Below are positions 55,777-64,000 of a stretch of DNA of 64,000 nt, piece after piece. Every line of letters starts with the position of its first letter. Position 1 is the first letter of the stretch. Source of the DNA: Gemmataceae bacterium (GTDB lineage Bacteria; Planctomycetota; Planctomycetia; Gemmatales; Gemmataceae); the NCBI GenBank assembly GCA_019636445.1, contig JAHBXO010000014.1, positions 57,358 to 121,357 on the forward strand, written 5' to 3'. The notes below the pieces were generated by a model, which did not search any database, had not been told where the DNA came from, and saw nothing but the letters and a program-made list of their open reading frames with translations. A program made the translations under genes and the position numbers.

Positions 55777-55871
55777 TCCCTCCGACCCCAGCCGCGAACA
55801 GTTCGGATCCGTTTCCGATGGTGTTTTATCGATGGCGGGGCTTCCGACCAATCGGCATTTTGGGGATGCGG

Positions 55872-57176
55872 TCAGCGTTTGGTCGCGCGGCGGATGGCGA
55901 CGACGGTTCGGTCATCGACGGGTGGGCCGTTCGTGAAAGCATTCAGGTCGGCGAGAACGCGGTCGACGATCGCCTCGGAGCCGCTGGGCCGTGCGGCGAG
56001 GACGGCGTCGAGTCGTTCGACGCCGTAGACGTCGCCGGTGCGGTTCACGGATTCGGTGACGCCGTCGGTAAAGAGGATGACCTGATCGTCGGGTGCGAAG
56101 TCGACGGTACACTCGGGGTAGTGCATGCGGGCGGCGCCGATGCCGAGGGGGAGGCGTTGGACGCGGTTGAGGGGGACGCGGGCGCCGTCGGCGCGGAGGA
56201 GTCGCGGGGGCACGTGGCCGGCGCTGGCGTAGGTGAGCCGATTTCGTGCCGGGTCGAAGAGGGCGGCGAAGGCGGTGATGAAGCTGCCGGAATGGCGGTT
56301 GTAGCGTCCGGCGAGGTTGGCGTTGAGGTGGGTGAGGAAGGCGCCGGGCCGGCCGGGGGTGGCCGTGGCGGCGTGGGCGATGCTGTGCGTGATGGCCATG
56401 AGCACGGCGGCGGGCGTACCGTGCCCGCTCACATCGGCGATGAGCACACCGAGCGAGCCGTCCGGGAGCGGAAAGAAGTCGTAGTAGTCGCCGCCGGCGC
56501 GGTTGGCGGTGCGGTAGTGCACGGCCACGTCCAACCCCGGCACGTTGGGAAGTTCCGCCGGCAGCAGCGAGTGCTGGAGGTCGGCGATCTCGCGAATCTC
56601 CGCGTCCGCCGTTTCATAGGCGGCCCGCAGTCGCTGGGAGAGAACCAGCGTCTGGGTGGCCCGACCGAAAAGATTAGTCATCCAGACCAGTTCGGGCACC
56701 TGCTCCGGGGCGAACGCGCCGGGTTCCTCCCGCGTGAGGACGATGACGTTCGACGCCGCGCCCCCCTCGAAAATCGGGATCGCGAGTACCGATCGCTGAC
56801 CGGTCAGGAATTCGCGGGCGGGGTCGCTGGCGTCCAGTTGCAGGTCGCCGATCAGTTTTGGTTCGTCGGCATAAAGAAGCGATTCGAACAATCCGCCGGC
56901 GATCGTCGGGAACCGATCGGAGTTCACGAACGGATCCGGCATGTCCTTCCAGAGATTGAATCGGGTGACGCGAACATTTGGCCGATCGACACCCCGGCGA
57001 GAGAGCGTGATCTGACGGGACGTGGGGAAGAGTTGTCCCATGCGCCGTGTGAAAACGCGGTACATCTCCTGCGGATCGGAGTAGCGACTCAGTTCGCGCA
57101 TGAGATCGGAACTGATGGCGAGGCGCGCGCGCCAGTTGCGGGTGCGGGTATCGAAGAAATCGGGGGCTAGGTTCAT
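55872..57176 (-). CDS. GAF-domain SpoIIE-type protein phosphatase
   Basis: 434 residues from ATG 57176 (GGAGG about ten bases upstream); a longer frame upstream is arginine-rich shadow. Residues about 30-180 look like a GAF sensor ([38 protein letters not shown]). A coiled linker [19 protein letters not shown] leads into a PP2C/SpoIIE domain (200-430) with metal-binding aspartates in [32 protein letters not shown] and [13 protein letters not shown]. Such phosphatases (RsbU class) usually act on anti-sigma-factor antagonists, linking an input signal to gene expression. No partner gene is adjacent. Confidence 0.93.
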   Translation of the reverse strand: MNLAPDFFDTRTRNWRARLAISSDLMRELSRYSDPQEMYRVFTRRMGQLFPTSRQITLSRRGVDRPNVRVTRFNLWKDMPDPFVNSDRFPTIAGGLFESLLYADEPKLIGDLQLDASDPAREFLTGQRSVLAIPIFEGGAASNVIVLTREEPGAFAPEQVPELVWMTNLFGRATQTLVLSQRLRAAYETADAEIREIADLQHSLLPAELPNVPGLDVAVHYRTANRAGGDYYDFFPLPDGSLGVLIADVSGHGTPAAVLMAITHSIAHAATATPGRPGAFLTHLNANLAGRYNRHSGSFITAFAALFDPARNRLTYASAGHVPPRLLRADGARVPLNRVQRLPLGIGAARMHYPECTVDFAPDDQVILFTDGVTESVNRTGDVYGVERLDAVLAARPSGSEAIVDRVLADLNAFTNGPPVDDRTVVAIRRATKR

Positions 57177-57342
57177 CGGAAGTCCGCCTCCGGCGGAGAC
57201 CGGTTCGGTGATCCGGCGAATCGAGCCGGAACCGGGGCGGCGGTCTATTCCAAATCTGACCCGAACCCGAACGGGAATGCAAGCGCCGATTGGGAAATCG
57301 GCAGCGACGCAAAGGGACTTGGCGGGCCGATAAATTAACTCG

Positions 57343-58389
57343 ATGCATAACGCACAATCGCCCTTTTCCATGCCCGCCGAGTGGGAACCCCACGCTGGCA
57401 CCTGGCTCGCCTGGCCGCACCGCAAGTCCGACTGGCCGGGCAAGTTCGCGGTCGTGCCCTGGATTTACGGTGAAATCGTACGCGTCCTCAGCCGCTACGA
57501 ACCCGTCAACGTCGTCGTACGCGACGCGACTATGAAGGCGCGCGTGGCGGCGCTATTGAAGAAAGTCCACGCCGACACGAATAATGTCCGGCTGCGTGTC
57601 GCCGCGACCGACCGGAGTTGGGTGCGCGACTCGGGGCCGATCTTCGTGAGGGATTCCGCGGGCGCGAAGGTCGCGCTCGACTGGCGCTTCAGTGCGTGGG
57701 CGAAGTACCCCGACTGGCGCGTCGACGACAAGCTGCCCGGTTCGATCGCGAAGTTCACGAAGACGCCGGTCGTTCAACCCAAACGCAATGGAAGCCGTAT
57801 CGTGCTCGAGGGGGGCGGCATCGACGTCGACGGTGCCGGCACGCTGCTCACCACCGAGGAGTGGCTGCTGAGCGATACGCAGGTCCGTAATCCGGGAATG
57901 ACGCGAGCGGACTACGAGGCGGCTTTTGCGGAGTACCTGGGTATTCGCAAGGTGCTCTGGCTCGGCCGCGGCATCGTCGGCGATGACACGCACGGCCATG
58001 TTGACGATTTGGCTCGCTTCGTTGGCGAGAGAATAGTTGTCACGATGGTCGAGTCGAATGACACCGACGAGAATCATGAATTATTGAAGGAGAACGTCGA
58101 GCGGCTCCGTTCCGCGACCGACGCGAAGGGCTGTACGCTTGAAGTGGTGCCCTTGCCGATGCCAGCACCGCTGGTCTTTCGAGGCCAGCGTCTCCCGGCG
58201 AGCTATGCGAACTTCTACATTGCCAACGGCGTCGTAATCGTCCCGACATTCAACGACGCGAACGACCGCAAAGTCCTCGGTACGCTCGCCGAACTGTTCC
58301 CCGGCCGGGACGTGATCGGCATCAACAGTACCGATCTTGTCTGGGGCCTCGGTACGCTGCACTGCCTCTCGCAGCAGGAGCCGGCATAG
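57343..58389 (+). CDS. aguA: Agmatine deiminase
   Basis: 348 residues. The enzyme converts agmatine to N-carbamoylputrescine in the arginine-to-putrescine route. PAEWEPHAGTWLAWPHRKSD is the family N-terminus; DRSWVRDSGPIFVRD, LEGGGIDVDGAGTLLTTEEW and GDDTHGHVDDLARFVG carry the active-site Asp, His and Glu residues; the nucleophile is Cys341 in GLGTLHCLSQQ near the C-terminus. The usual length is about 350. The partner N-carbamoylputrescine amidase (aguB) is not in the window. It ends at a large palindrome shared with the convergent kinase giant. Confidence 0.95.
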   Translation: MHNAQSPFSMPAEWEPHAGTWLAWPHRKSDWPGKFAVVPWIYGEIVRVLSRYEPVNVVVRDATMKARVAALLKKVHADTNNVRLRVAATDRSWVRDSGPIFVRDSAGAKVALDWRFSAWAKYPDWRVDDKLPGSIAKFTKTPVVQPKRNGSRIVLEGGGIDVDGAGTLLTTEEWLLSDTQVRNPGMTRADYEAAFAEYLGIRKVLWLGRGIVGDDTHGHVDDLARFVGERIVVTMVESNDTDENHELLKENVERLRSATDAKGCTLEVVPLPMPAPLVFRGQRLPASYANFYIANGVVIVPTFNDANDRKVLGTLAELFPGRDVIGINSTDLVWGLGTLHCLSQQEPA

Positions 58390-58497
58390 AGTCGGGCACT
58401 CGCTCCGCGAGTGCCCACGAAGGCTTCATCAGGATCGAATGGGCCGAACGGTGATCAACCGGTATGGGGCACTCGCGGAGCGAGTGCCCGACACTCT
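58388..58497. repeat. Nested palindromes between convergent genes
   Basis: Arms 58388-58416 and 58467-58497 are reverse complements except for one GT insertion, with a 50-base spacer. Each arm is itself a hairpin of GGGCACTCGC/GCGAGTGCCC. The left arm overlaps the aguA stop codon; the right arm ends four bases before the stop of the giant kinase gene. Two alternative folds are thus possible. Confidence 0.88.
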
Positions 58498-58501
58498 TCG
58501 A

Positions 58502-61500
58502 TCACTTGTCCGTCACGAGTTTATCGTCGTCTCGTTTATGGAAGAACGCGGAGACGGGGATCACCTCTTCGGACTTCGAACCGGGGCGAATCCACTTGAG
58601 GGTCAACCCGCGGTCGCGACGGCGTTGACCGCCATATTCCACGATCATCGCGACGGGTTTGTCGCCAAAGACGAAATAGGCCTCCTTGTTGCCCAATCCC
58701 TTGTCCACGTTCGAGATGATCCGCTTTTCGTCAGGTTTGAGTCCCAAGGTCACGCGCACTTCATCGCGAGTGTCGGCGATGAGTTTGTAGCGACCCGGCG
58801 ATGGCGGTACGACGACCCCTGTCCATCGAGCACCGATCTGATTCGGCCCCGTCATGGGTACGATGTCGGGATTATCCGCCTGGAACTCGATCGTCGCGGT
58901 AAGCAAACCCCGAACCTTGCGGCCACCGGTCGGTTGGAACAACTCCATCACGAGTCCCGGTCGGTATTCGGTGCCGCCGAGCGTGAAGGTCAGACGTTTC
59001 TCGGCGTTGGATCGTTCCAATCCGGCCGGTACACTCAGGAGAGCTTTGGCGTACCAGTACTTCGCCCGACCGCGTGCCGCGGACTTCTCCGGTTCGGCGG
59101 CTTTCTCGGCATGTTCCCACCAGCGGTCGCCGCGTTGGACGTCGTTCGTCTCGGCGTCCGAGCCGGCCTTCAACTCCATCTCGGCGAGTTTTTTCAAGCC
59201 CGCATCGGAGCCTTTCTCCAAGAACTTGAAGCCATCGTCCCAACGACCCTGGAGGAAGCAACGGAACCGCCCTAGCGCCGCGTTCGCATCGGCATCGTCC
59301 GGAGCCGCCTTCAGTTTCTCGACCGACGCTTTGACCGTCTCAAATCCGTCCCGCAGCTTTTTCACCTGCGCGAGCCGTGCCTCCAGTTCCTTCAGTGCCG
59401 CGGTGGCACCGGCACGGCCAAGGCAGGACACGGCCACGCCGGACAGTTTCAGTGCTTTCTCGTACTCGTCCTTCTCGACTAGTTCTTCGGCGATCTCCTG
59501 GACGGAGTCGGCGGTCGCGCGCAACGCGGTCGTCTGAGTGGCGGTTTGTGCGATCTTCTCCAACCCGGCGACCTTGAAGGCAAAACCGTCAACTTCGAAC
59601 GTTTCGTCGAGGGCGTCTGCCGCCTTGAGAAGCGTCGCGGTATCGTGGGACTCGACCGCAAGTGCCATCGCCTCGCGGAGCATGAAATACATGGCGGGCG
59701 GGGCGTTCGCGGTTCCCTTGGCATCGGCGAACAGCCGTTCGGCAAGTTTCTTCCTGTCTGCCGGCAACTTCTTGGCGAAATCGGCGGCGAAGGTTTCCTT
59801 GACGATTTTTTCGGCGGCGGCCAGGGCGGCGGCGTCGGGCACCGGCAGGCGTTTGTTCGCCATGGCCATCGGCTGCGGCGTAACAATGGTCGGCATTCCG
59901 CCGGCCGTGGTCCGGTAGAGCGTGGCGCCGGTTGCTGTGCCGAGTAGTACGTATTCACCGGTGGGGCCAGGAACGGCCCGGGCGGGGGCGTCAAAGGTCG
60001 TTGTTCCGCCGGCGATCTTCCGGCCGGTATTCGTGTCGTACAGCGTCGCCTGGTTTCCCTCGCTCGCAACGGCACGGCTGCCATCACCGACGAAGCGGAA
60101 GCGTACGGCGTTGCCGGTCATCGCGCTCGACACCGAGCCAAGCGGTTTCCAACCGTCGAAAACGCCAACCGTGAATCGGGTTCCCGTGTTGTCGGCCCCG
60201 GGCACGCGAAAGGCGACCATCTTGCCGTCGGGCGAGACGTCTTCGAGGACGATCGCGTTGATATTGAACGGGGTGACTGGATCGTACGCTCGGGAGTTGG
60301 GCCGTTCCGCGAACGGATAGACTTCAAGCCGTTGTCCGCAGTTGGCTATCATCTTTGAGGCGTCGCCGGTGAAGAAGGCCGATATCGCCGGCAACTTGGG
60401 CAGGAACGTGTACAGCGTGCGGCCACTCTTGAGGTCGATGCACGCCACCTGACCGTTGTCTTTCGTGATGGCAGCCATCGCACCCCCGGCTGCGACATGA
60501 ACCGACTTGGGCGGCTCCGGCAGGTCGGGTCGAATAACGCCGGGGCCGGTCGGCCGCGCGAGCTGGCCGTCCAGCACGTGCAACTCGGTCTTCCTCGCCG
60601 GCGTGCGGACCTCGAGGACAAGTTCGCCGGTGCCGGTGGCCCAGAGCTGGCGGATCGTCCCTTCCGGCGGGGCATAGCGACCGAGTTGCTTCTTCGTCGC
60701 AACGTCGATCGGATATGCGGCCGCGTCGGTCGCGAAGTAAATCGTCTTGCCCGTGCGGTCGACGGCCCAGTGCCGGATGGCGTCGAGATTCACGTCCGCC
60801 GTCGCGATGGACGCGACTTCGGCCAGCCGGTCGAACGTCGATTCCGAAGGCACCGCCGGCATCGTGGTCGGCGCGGATTCCCCGGTGAAGGAGACGAGCG
60901 TGATCTTGGTATCCGTGCCGGTCAACACAACGGTCTGCCCGTCGGCGCTGACGTCCATCTCGCTCGGCGTGAAGTTCGGTACGGAGACAACCGAAGTCTT
61001 CTTCCAAGTTTCCGTATCCCACTGCTCCAGGCGGTTCCGATCGAAGGCAACGAAGTACTTGCCATCGGCGCTGAAGCCGGCGGGCAGGGCGTAGCCGCCG
61101 CGAAGACTGTAGGCGACTTCGCCGGTCTCGGTGTTTACGATCGGCGTGTTCCCGGGCAGGGTGCCGTTGACGTGGAGGCGGATGGCGGCGAGTTTCCTCG
61201 CGGGGCTCCACGCCGTGATGCAGGCGGCGTTTTCGAGTTGGATCGGCCGGTCCTTAAGGTTGCCGCCGGGCAGCGCCGTCTCACGCAGGCGTCCGTCGGC
61301 GGTCAGGCTCAGCGTCGCCGAGCCGTCGGCCGCGATCGCGACGCCCGGATGGGATGGCGGACCTTTCGGTAATTTGAGTTCGACCATTTCGCGGCCGCCG
61401 TTTTCGATGTCGATGATGCGGGCCTCTTCATCCCAACAGAGCACGACATACTGGCCCTTCCGGTCGGCGCGGACGGCGGTGAGGCCGGCCTTCGGCTTCG

Positions 61501-63286
61501 CCAGCGGCGCCCGCGCCGTCGGGCGACCCGTCGCCGCGTCCCACGCGATCATCACCGGTTCCCGCGCCACCGACATGACTTTGCCGGCCGGCAGCGGAAA
61601 CGGGAATGCCGTCGCTGGCGGCTCGTGCTCGCGGCAGGTCGCTACGATCTTGCCCGTTGCCGCGTCGTGCACGTCGATCATCCCGGTGTTCTGCTGCGCC
61701 ACGAGCACGCGCGAACCATCCAGCGAAAAGCACACGGTTCGGGCACGCAGGTTTCGCTTGTCCCCGACCGGTACCGACCAAACGATCTTGCCAACGGATT
61801 TCTCGCCGATGGCGGGAGGAATCGGATCGACCTTCGGCAGGTCGACTTTCGGCGGTCCCATCGGAGTGAGATCAACCTTCGGCGGGTCCAGTTTAGGCGG
61901 TTCGGTTATTGTTTCGTCGGGCTTGGATTCGTCGGGCTTCTGAACGACTTCCTGTGTCTTCTTCTTGCCGCCCGAAAGGAACACGATCCCACCGACAATG
62001 CCGGCGAGGACGACCACGCCGGCGACGACCGCCGGGATCAGCATGGAACCGTTGGATTGCCGGCGCGGTCGACGCCGACCTCCGTCGAAGTTCATCGATT
62101 CATCGTCTTCAGTGACCGTGTGAACCCTCGGTGCCGTCGGTGCAGGCGGCGCGGTCGCAGGCCGGGACGGCGGAGGAGGGTAGTGCGGCGGGTGCGGAGC
62201 GTACTGCGGCGGCGCGTATTGCGGTGGTGCGTATTGCGGTGGATACGGAGCGTATTGGGGCGGCAGGGCGATCTGCGGCGCGGACGCTGTCGGCTCCGGT
62301 GCGACCGGTTGCCCACTGATGATCCCCGCCGCCTGCCGTTCCTGGCTCGGCGTCAGGATCGGCGGTTGGCCGCCCGGCATCAATTGATCGAGCCACGGCG
62401 TCTGGTGGAGCGGCTTCGTGCACGCCAGCGCCAGGTGCCCGACCAACCCGACGGTGAACGGATCGCCCGTTTCCCACAGTTCCTTGAAGACCTTCGATTG
62501 GCCAGGATTCTTGAAGTCCTTTTCGGTGAAGAGCAGGTTGTCTCCAGTGTCGAACTTGTCCCAGAGCGCCTTGCCGCCGACGAGCAGGCCCCGCAGCGCC
62601 GTCGCCACCACGAGATGCGGGAAGCGGTCGAGGTCCGGCGAATAGGCGCCGGTCGCGATTCGTTCAGGATGTTGAAAGCTCGGATGCCCCGCTTCCCCCG
62701 ATGGCTGGTTCGCCAGCGCCGGCACGAACATGCCGTCGTAGTCCACGAGTTTCAGGCCAAGGGAATTCCCTTTTCCTTCCGCAGGTACGAGCAACACGTT
62801 TCCGTGCTGGATGTCGCAGTGCGCCATCCCCGTCTCGCGCAAGCGGCGGCAGAGCCGGACCCAGAGCGAGAGCATGTTTTCGAGAATAGTCGAGCGGTTC
62901 AAGTTGTCCCGGACAAACGCATTGATCGGGTAGCCATCGACCCACTGCATCTTGACGATCGGATACCACTGCCCGCGGACGCGGATGCCTTGCGGAAGGT
63001 AACTGAAGCCGACGGTAAACGGTAGGTTGGCGTTGTGGAGGTGTTCGCTGACGGCGGCGTAGCGGGCGTCCAGCCCGGCCGAAGTCGGGCGCGTGAAGCA
63101 TTTCACGGCCCATTTCTGACCATTCGCGGCCGTGATCTGATAGACGTCGGCGTAATTGCCCGATCGCGGGATCGGCACGCCCATCGGGTTCGTACCAACG
63201 ACGCCCCCCTTAAGATCCGGGTCGCCGAATGCCGTCGCCGGATTCTGAACGGCTTCGTTGAAGTCCTGCGACAGCGGCCAGCTCAT
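58502..63286 (-). CDS. Divergent protein kinase fused to WD40-like propellers
   Basis: 1594 residues. A kinase domain occupies about 40-300: loop RSGNYADVYQI, Lys62 (KWAVKCF), catalytic HCDIQHGN (Asp158, Asn163; Gln replaces the usual Lys) and VDYDGMF in place of DFG. A proline/tyrosine linker (PPQYAPPQYAPP) precedes one membrane helix (about 416-436). Outside are two or more WD40/PQQ-like propellers (about 500-1200; GSRVLVAQQNTGMIDVHDAA) and helical repeats, with a PA14-like end region. ATG at 63286 overlaps the upstream PP2C stop by four bases, so the two are coupled. Residues for catalysis are mostly kept. Confidence 0.88.
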   Translation of the reverse strand: MSWPLSQDFNEAVQNPATAFGDPDLKGGVVGTNPMGVPIPRSGNYADVYQITAANGQKWAVKCFTRPTSAGLDARYAAVSEHLHNANLPFTVGFSYLPQGIRVRGQWYPIVKMQWVDGYPINAFVRDNLNRSTILENMLSLWVRLCRRLRETGMAHCDIQHGNVLLVPAEGKGNSLGLKLVDYDGMFVPALANQPSGEAGHPSFQHPERIATGAYSPDLDRFPHLVVATALRGLLVGGKALWDKFDTGDNLLFTEKDFKNPGQSKVFKELWETGDPFTVGLVGHLALACTKPLHQTPWLDQLMPGGQPPILTPSQERQAAGIISGQPVAPEPTASAPQIALPPQYAPYPPQYAPPQYAPPQYAPHPPHYPPPPSRPATAPPAPTAPRVHTVTEDDESMNFDGGRRRPRRQSNGSMLIPAVVAGVVVLAGIVGGIVFLSGGKKKTQEVVQKPDESKPDETITEPPKLDPPKVDLTPMGPPKVDLPKVDPIPPAIGEKSVGKIVWSVPVGDKRNLRARTVCFSLDGSRVLVAQQNTGMIDVHDAATGKIVATCREHEPPATAFPFPLPAGKVMSVAREPVMIAWDAATGRPTARAPLAKPKAGLTAVRADRKGQYVVLCWDEEARIIDIENGGREMVELKLPKGPPSHPGVAIAADGSATLSLTADGRLRETALPGGNLKDRPIQLENAACITAWSPARKLAAIRLHVNGTLPGNTPIVNTETGEVAYSLRGGYALPAGFSADGKYFVAFDRNRLEQWDTETWKKTSVVSVPNFTPSEMDVSADGQTVVLTGTDTKITLVSFTGESAPTTMPAVPSESTFDRLAEVASIATADVNLDAIRHWAVDRTGKTIYFATDAAAYPIDVATKKQLGRYAPPEGTIRQLWATGTGELVLEVRTPARKTELHVLDGQLARPTGPGVIRPDLPEPPKSVHVAAGGAMAAITKDNGQVACIDLKSGRTLYTFLPKLPAISAFFTGDASKMIANCGQRLEVYPFAERPNSRAYDPVTPFNINAIVLEDVSPDGKMVAFRVPGADNTGTRFTVGVFDGWKPLGSVSSAMTGNAVRFRFVGDGSRAVASEGNQATLYDTNTGRKIAGGTTTFDAPARAVPGPTGEYVLLGTATGATLYRTTAGGMPTIVTPQPMAMANKRLPVPDAAALAAAEKIVKETFAADFAKKLPADRKKLAERLFADAKGTANAPPAMYFMLREAMALAVESHDTATLLKAADALDETFEVDGFAFKVAGLEKIAQTATQTTALRATADSVQEIAEELVEKDEYEKALKLSGVAVSCLGRAGATAALKELEARLAQVKKLRDGFETVKASVEKLKAAPDDADANAALGRFRCFLQGRWDDGFKFLEKGSDAGLKKLAEMELKAGSDAETNDVQRGDRWWEHAEKAAEPEKSAARGRAKYWYAKALLSVPAGLERSNAEKRLTFTLGGTEYRPGLVMELFQPTGGRKVRGLLTATIEFQADNPDIVPMTGPNQIGARWTGVVVPPSPGRYKLIADTRDEVRVTLGLKPDEKRIISNVDKGLGNKEAYFVFGDKPVAMIVEYGGQRRRDRGLTLKWIRPGSKSEEVIPVSAFFHKRDDDKLVTDK

Positions 63287-64000
63287 GGCGATCCCTGGAG
63301 AGGTAGCAACTCGACGCGGACAACCGTGCAATCGTCGTTCTTCAGTGCTTTCGCGTCCCGCAGCAATTTTATCCAATCGGCGAATGCCGCGGGAGGGCGT
63401 GACGGTTCCGTTACCCGATCCAACTCCCGCTCCGGGCGGGCGTTGGCCCCGCGCTCCCGCAAATACCATTCCGCGAGGGCATCCGTTAGAAGGTAGAACA
63501 CGTCGTTAAGTTCCCCGCGTCCGGCGAACCAGTCCGGTTCGGGCACCACCTGGGCCACTTCCGATCCCACCAGTTTGGGCCGATTCGAGAAGTCCCCCAG
63601 CGATTCAACCGGGAACTTGGCGAGAAGTTTCTCGCCCCGCACATGAAACAGGCAGGAATCCCCGACGGCGACAGCGCGCCAACGGATGCCGCCGTCCTTC
63701 GTGTCCTCGAAACTGACGCCGAGGACTGTGGCGAACGACCCCAGCGCAGCCTTCTCCTCCGCGTACCACGAAGTCGCTTCCGTCTTCGGTGCCTTCGCAC
63801 GTGCCGCGGTCACCCACCCCGCGAACGAATCGGGCATCGGCGGCGTGCGTACGCACTCGGCCGCCAGCACCCGCGCCCACGGACCGGACTGCCACCCCTC
63901 CGACGCCCCGTCGGCGATCGCCACGCGCCGAAGCTTCGGCCCCAGCGCAGCCGCGTCCTCGTTTTGGGACTCGGAATTGCCGGCCTTCGGCGTCGTGCGG
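63283..64000 (-). CDS. PP2C-type protein phosphatase (5' end outside window)
   Basis: About 238 residues are visible and the frame stays open to the right edge. The edge sequence reads KAGNSESQNEDAAALGP, then LRRVAIADGASEGWQSGPWA: the SQNED and ADGASEG motifs of PP2C phosphatases with their metal-binding aspartates. FATVLGVSFEDTKDGGIRWR, AVAVGDSCLFHVR and FYLLTDALAEWYL supply the remaining strands and third aspartate, and LLRDAKALKNDDCTVVRVEL the terminal NDD motif. It is translationally coupled to the kinase giant, so the two probably form a phosphorylation switch. Confidence 0.9.
   Translation of the reverse strand, partial: RTTPKAGNSESQNEDAAALGPKLRRVAIADGASEGWQSGPWARVLAAECVRTPPMPDSFAGWVTAARAKAPKTEATSWYAEEKAALGSFATVLGVSFEDTKDGGIRWRAVAVGDSCLFHVRGEKLLAKFPVESLGDFSNRPKLVGSEVAQVVPEPDWFAGRGELNDVFYLLTDALAEWYLRERGANARPERELDRVTEPSRPPAAFADWIKLLRDAKALKNDDCTVVRVELLPLQGSP

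Noticed and set aside
54220..56028. 602-codon plus-strand frame opposite pyrG
   Set aside because: pyrG is full length with all active-site motifs on the other strand.

Overview
The window is a GC-rich chromosomal segment from a planctomycete, most likely the Gemmataceae (Gemmata and relatives). The evidence is gene content: two DUF1501 proteins with Tat-type leaders, a DUF1549/DUF1553 cytochrome-like protein, a DUF1559 pilin-like protein, a TIGR03009-type secreted protein, a PVC-type heme-binding propeller fused to ThuA, an Hanks-type kinase with a C-terminal membrane anchor, and a kinase/WD40 giant next to a PP2C phosphatase. Gram-negative envelope genes (lpxD, lpxI, an HME-RND pump) fit this assignment. 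The genus is inference.

Layout. 1-1128: end of a membrane histidine kinase. 1308-8699 (minus): four tightly packed secreted-protein genes (DUF1549/1553, PPC-domain protein, two DUF1501). 9201-11701 (plus): enolase with a strong terminator, then two small secreted or membrane proteins. 11720-19781 (minus): a G8/parallel-beta-helix protein resembling animal CEMIP/TMEM2, then a CusBA-like metal efflux module flanked by small exported proteins. 19892: tRNA-Lys. 20031-22317 (minus): iscR-iscS-iscU, with a promoter/operator-like region upstream and a long palindrome between iscR and iscS. 22509-31457: a lipoprotein with CARDB/DUF11-like repeats, a CNNM/CBS protein, secreted proteins, a DUF1559 protein, a PQQ-type beta-propeller gene broken by one in-frame TAG, and a patatin lipoprotein. 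31461-36945 (minus): heme/ThuA giant and an NtrC-type regulator. 37128: an AT-richer orphan gene resembling immunity protein Imm22. 37588-43361 (minus): a DUF4185-like secreted protein, an EamA transporter overlapping a GH10-like gene, and lpxI-lpxD. 43626-46192: a small protein, a Phd-type antitoxin whose vapC partner is broken around a palindromic insertion, an ABC-2 permease and phoU. 46302-51407 (plus): kinase, rpsB-tsf-rpsT with a visible promoter and hairpins, an OFA-type transporter, tRNA-Ala. 51511-58389: hypotheticals, pyrG (minus), a GAF/SpoIIE phosphatase (minus), agmatine deiminase. 58502-64000 (minus): the kinase/WD40 giant and a PP2C phosphatase cut by the window edge.

Most genes are housekeeping or typical planctomycete secreted families. 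The points that most deserve a second look are the decayed vapBC locus with its palindromic insert, the orphan Imm22-like gene, the TAG-interrupted propeller, the roughly 80-residue insertion in the RND pump, the CEMIP-like G8 protein, the kinase-PP2C pair at the right edge, and the repeated use of long, mutually unrelated palindromes at gene ends.
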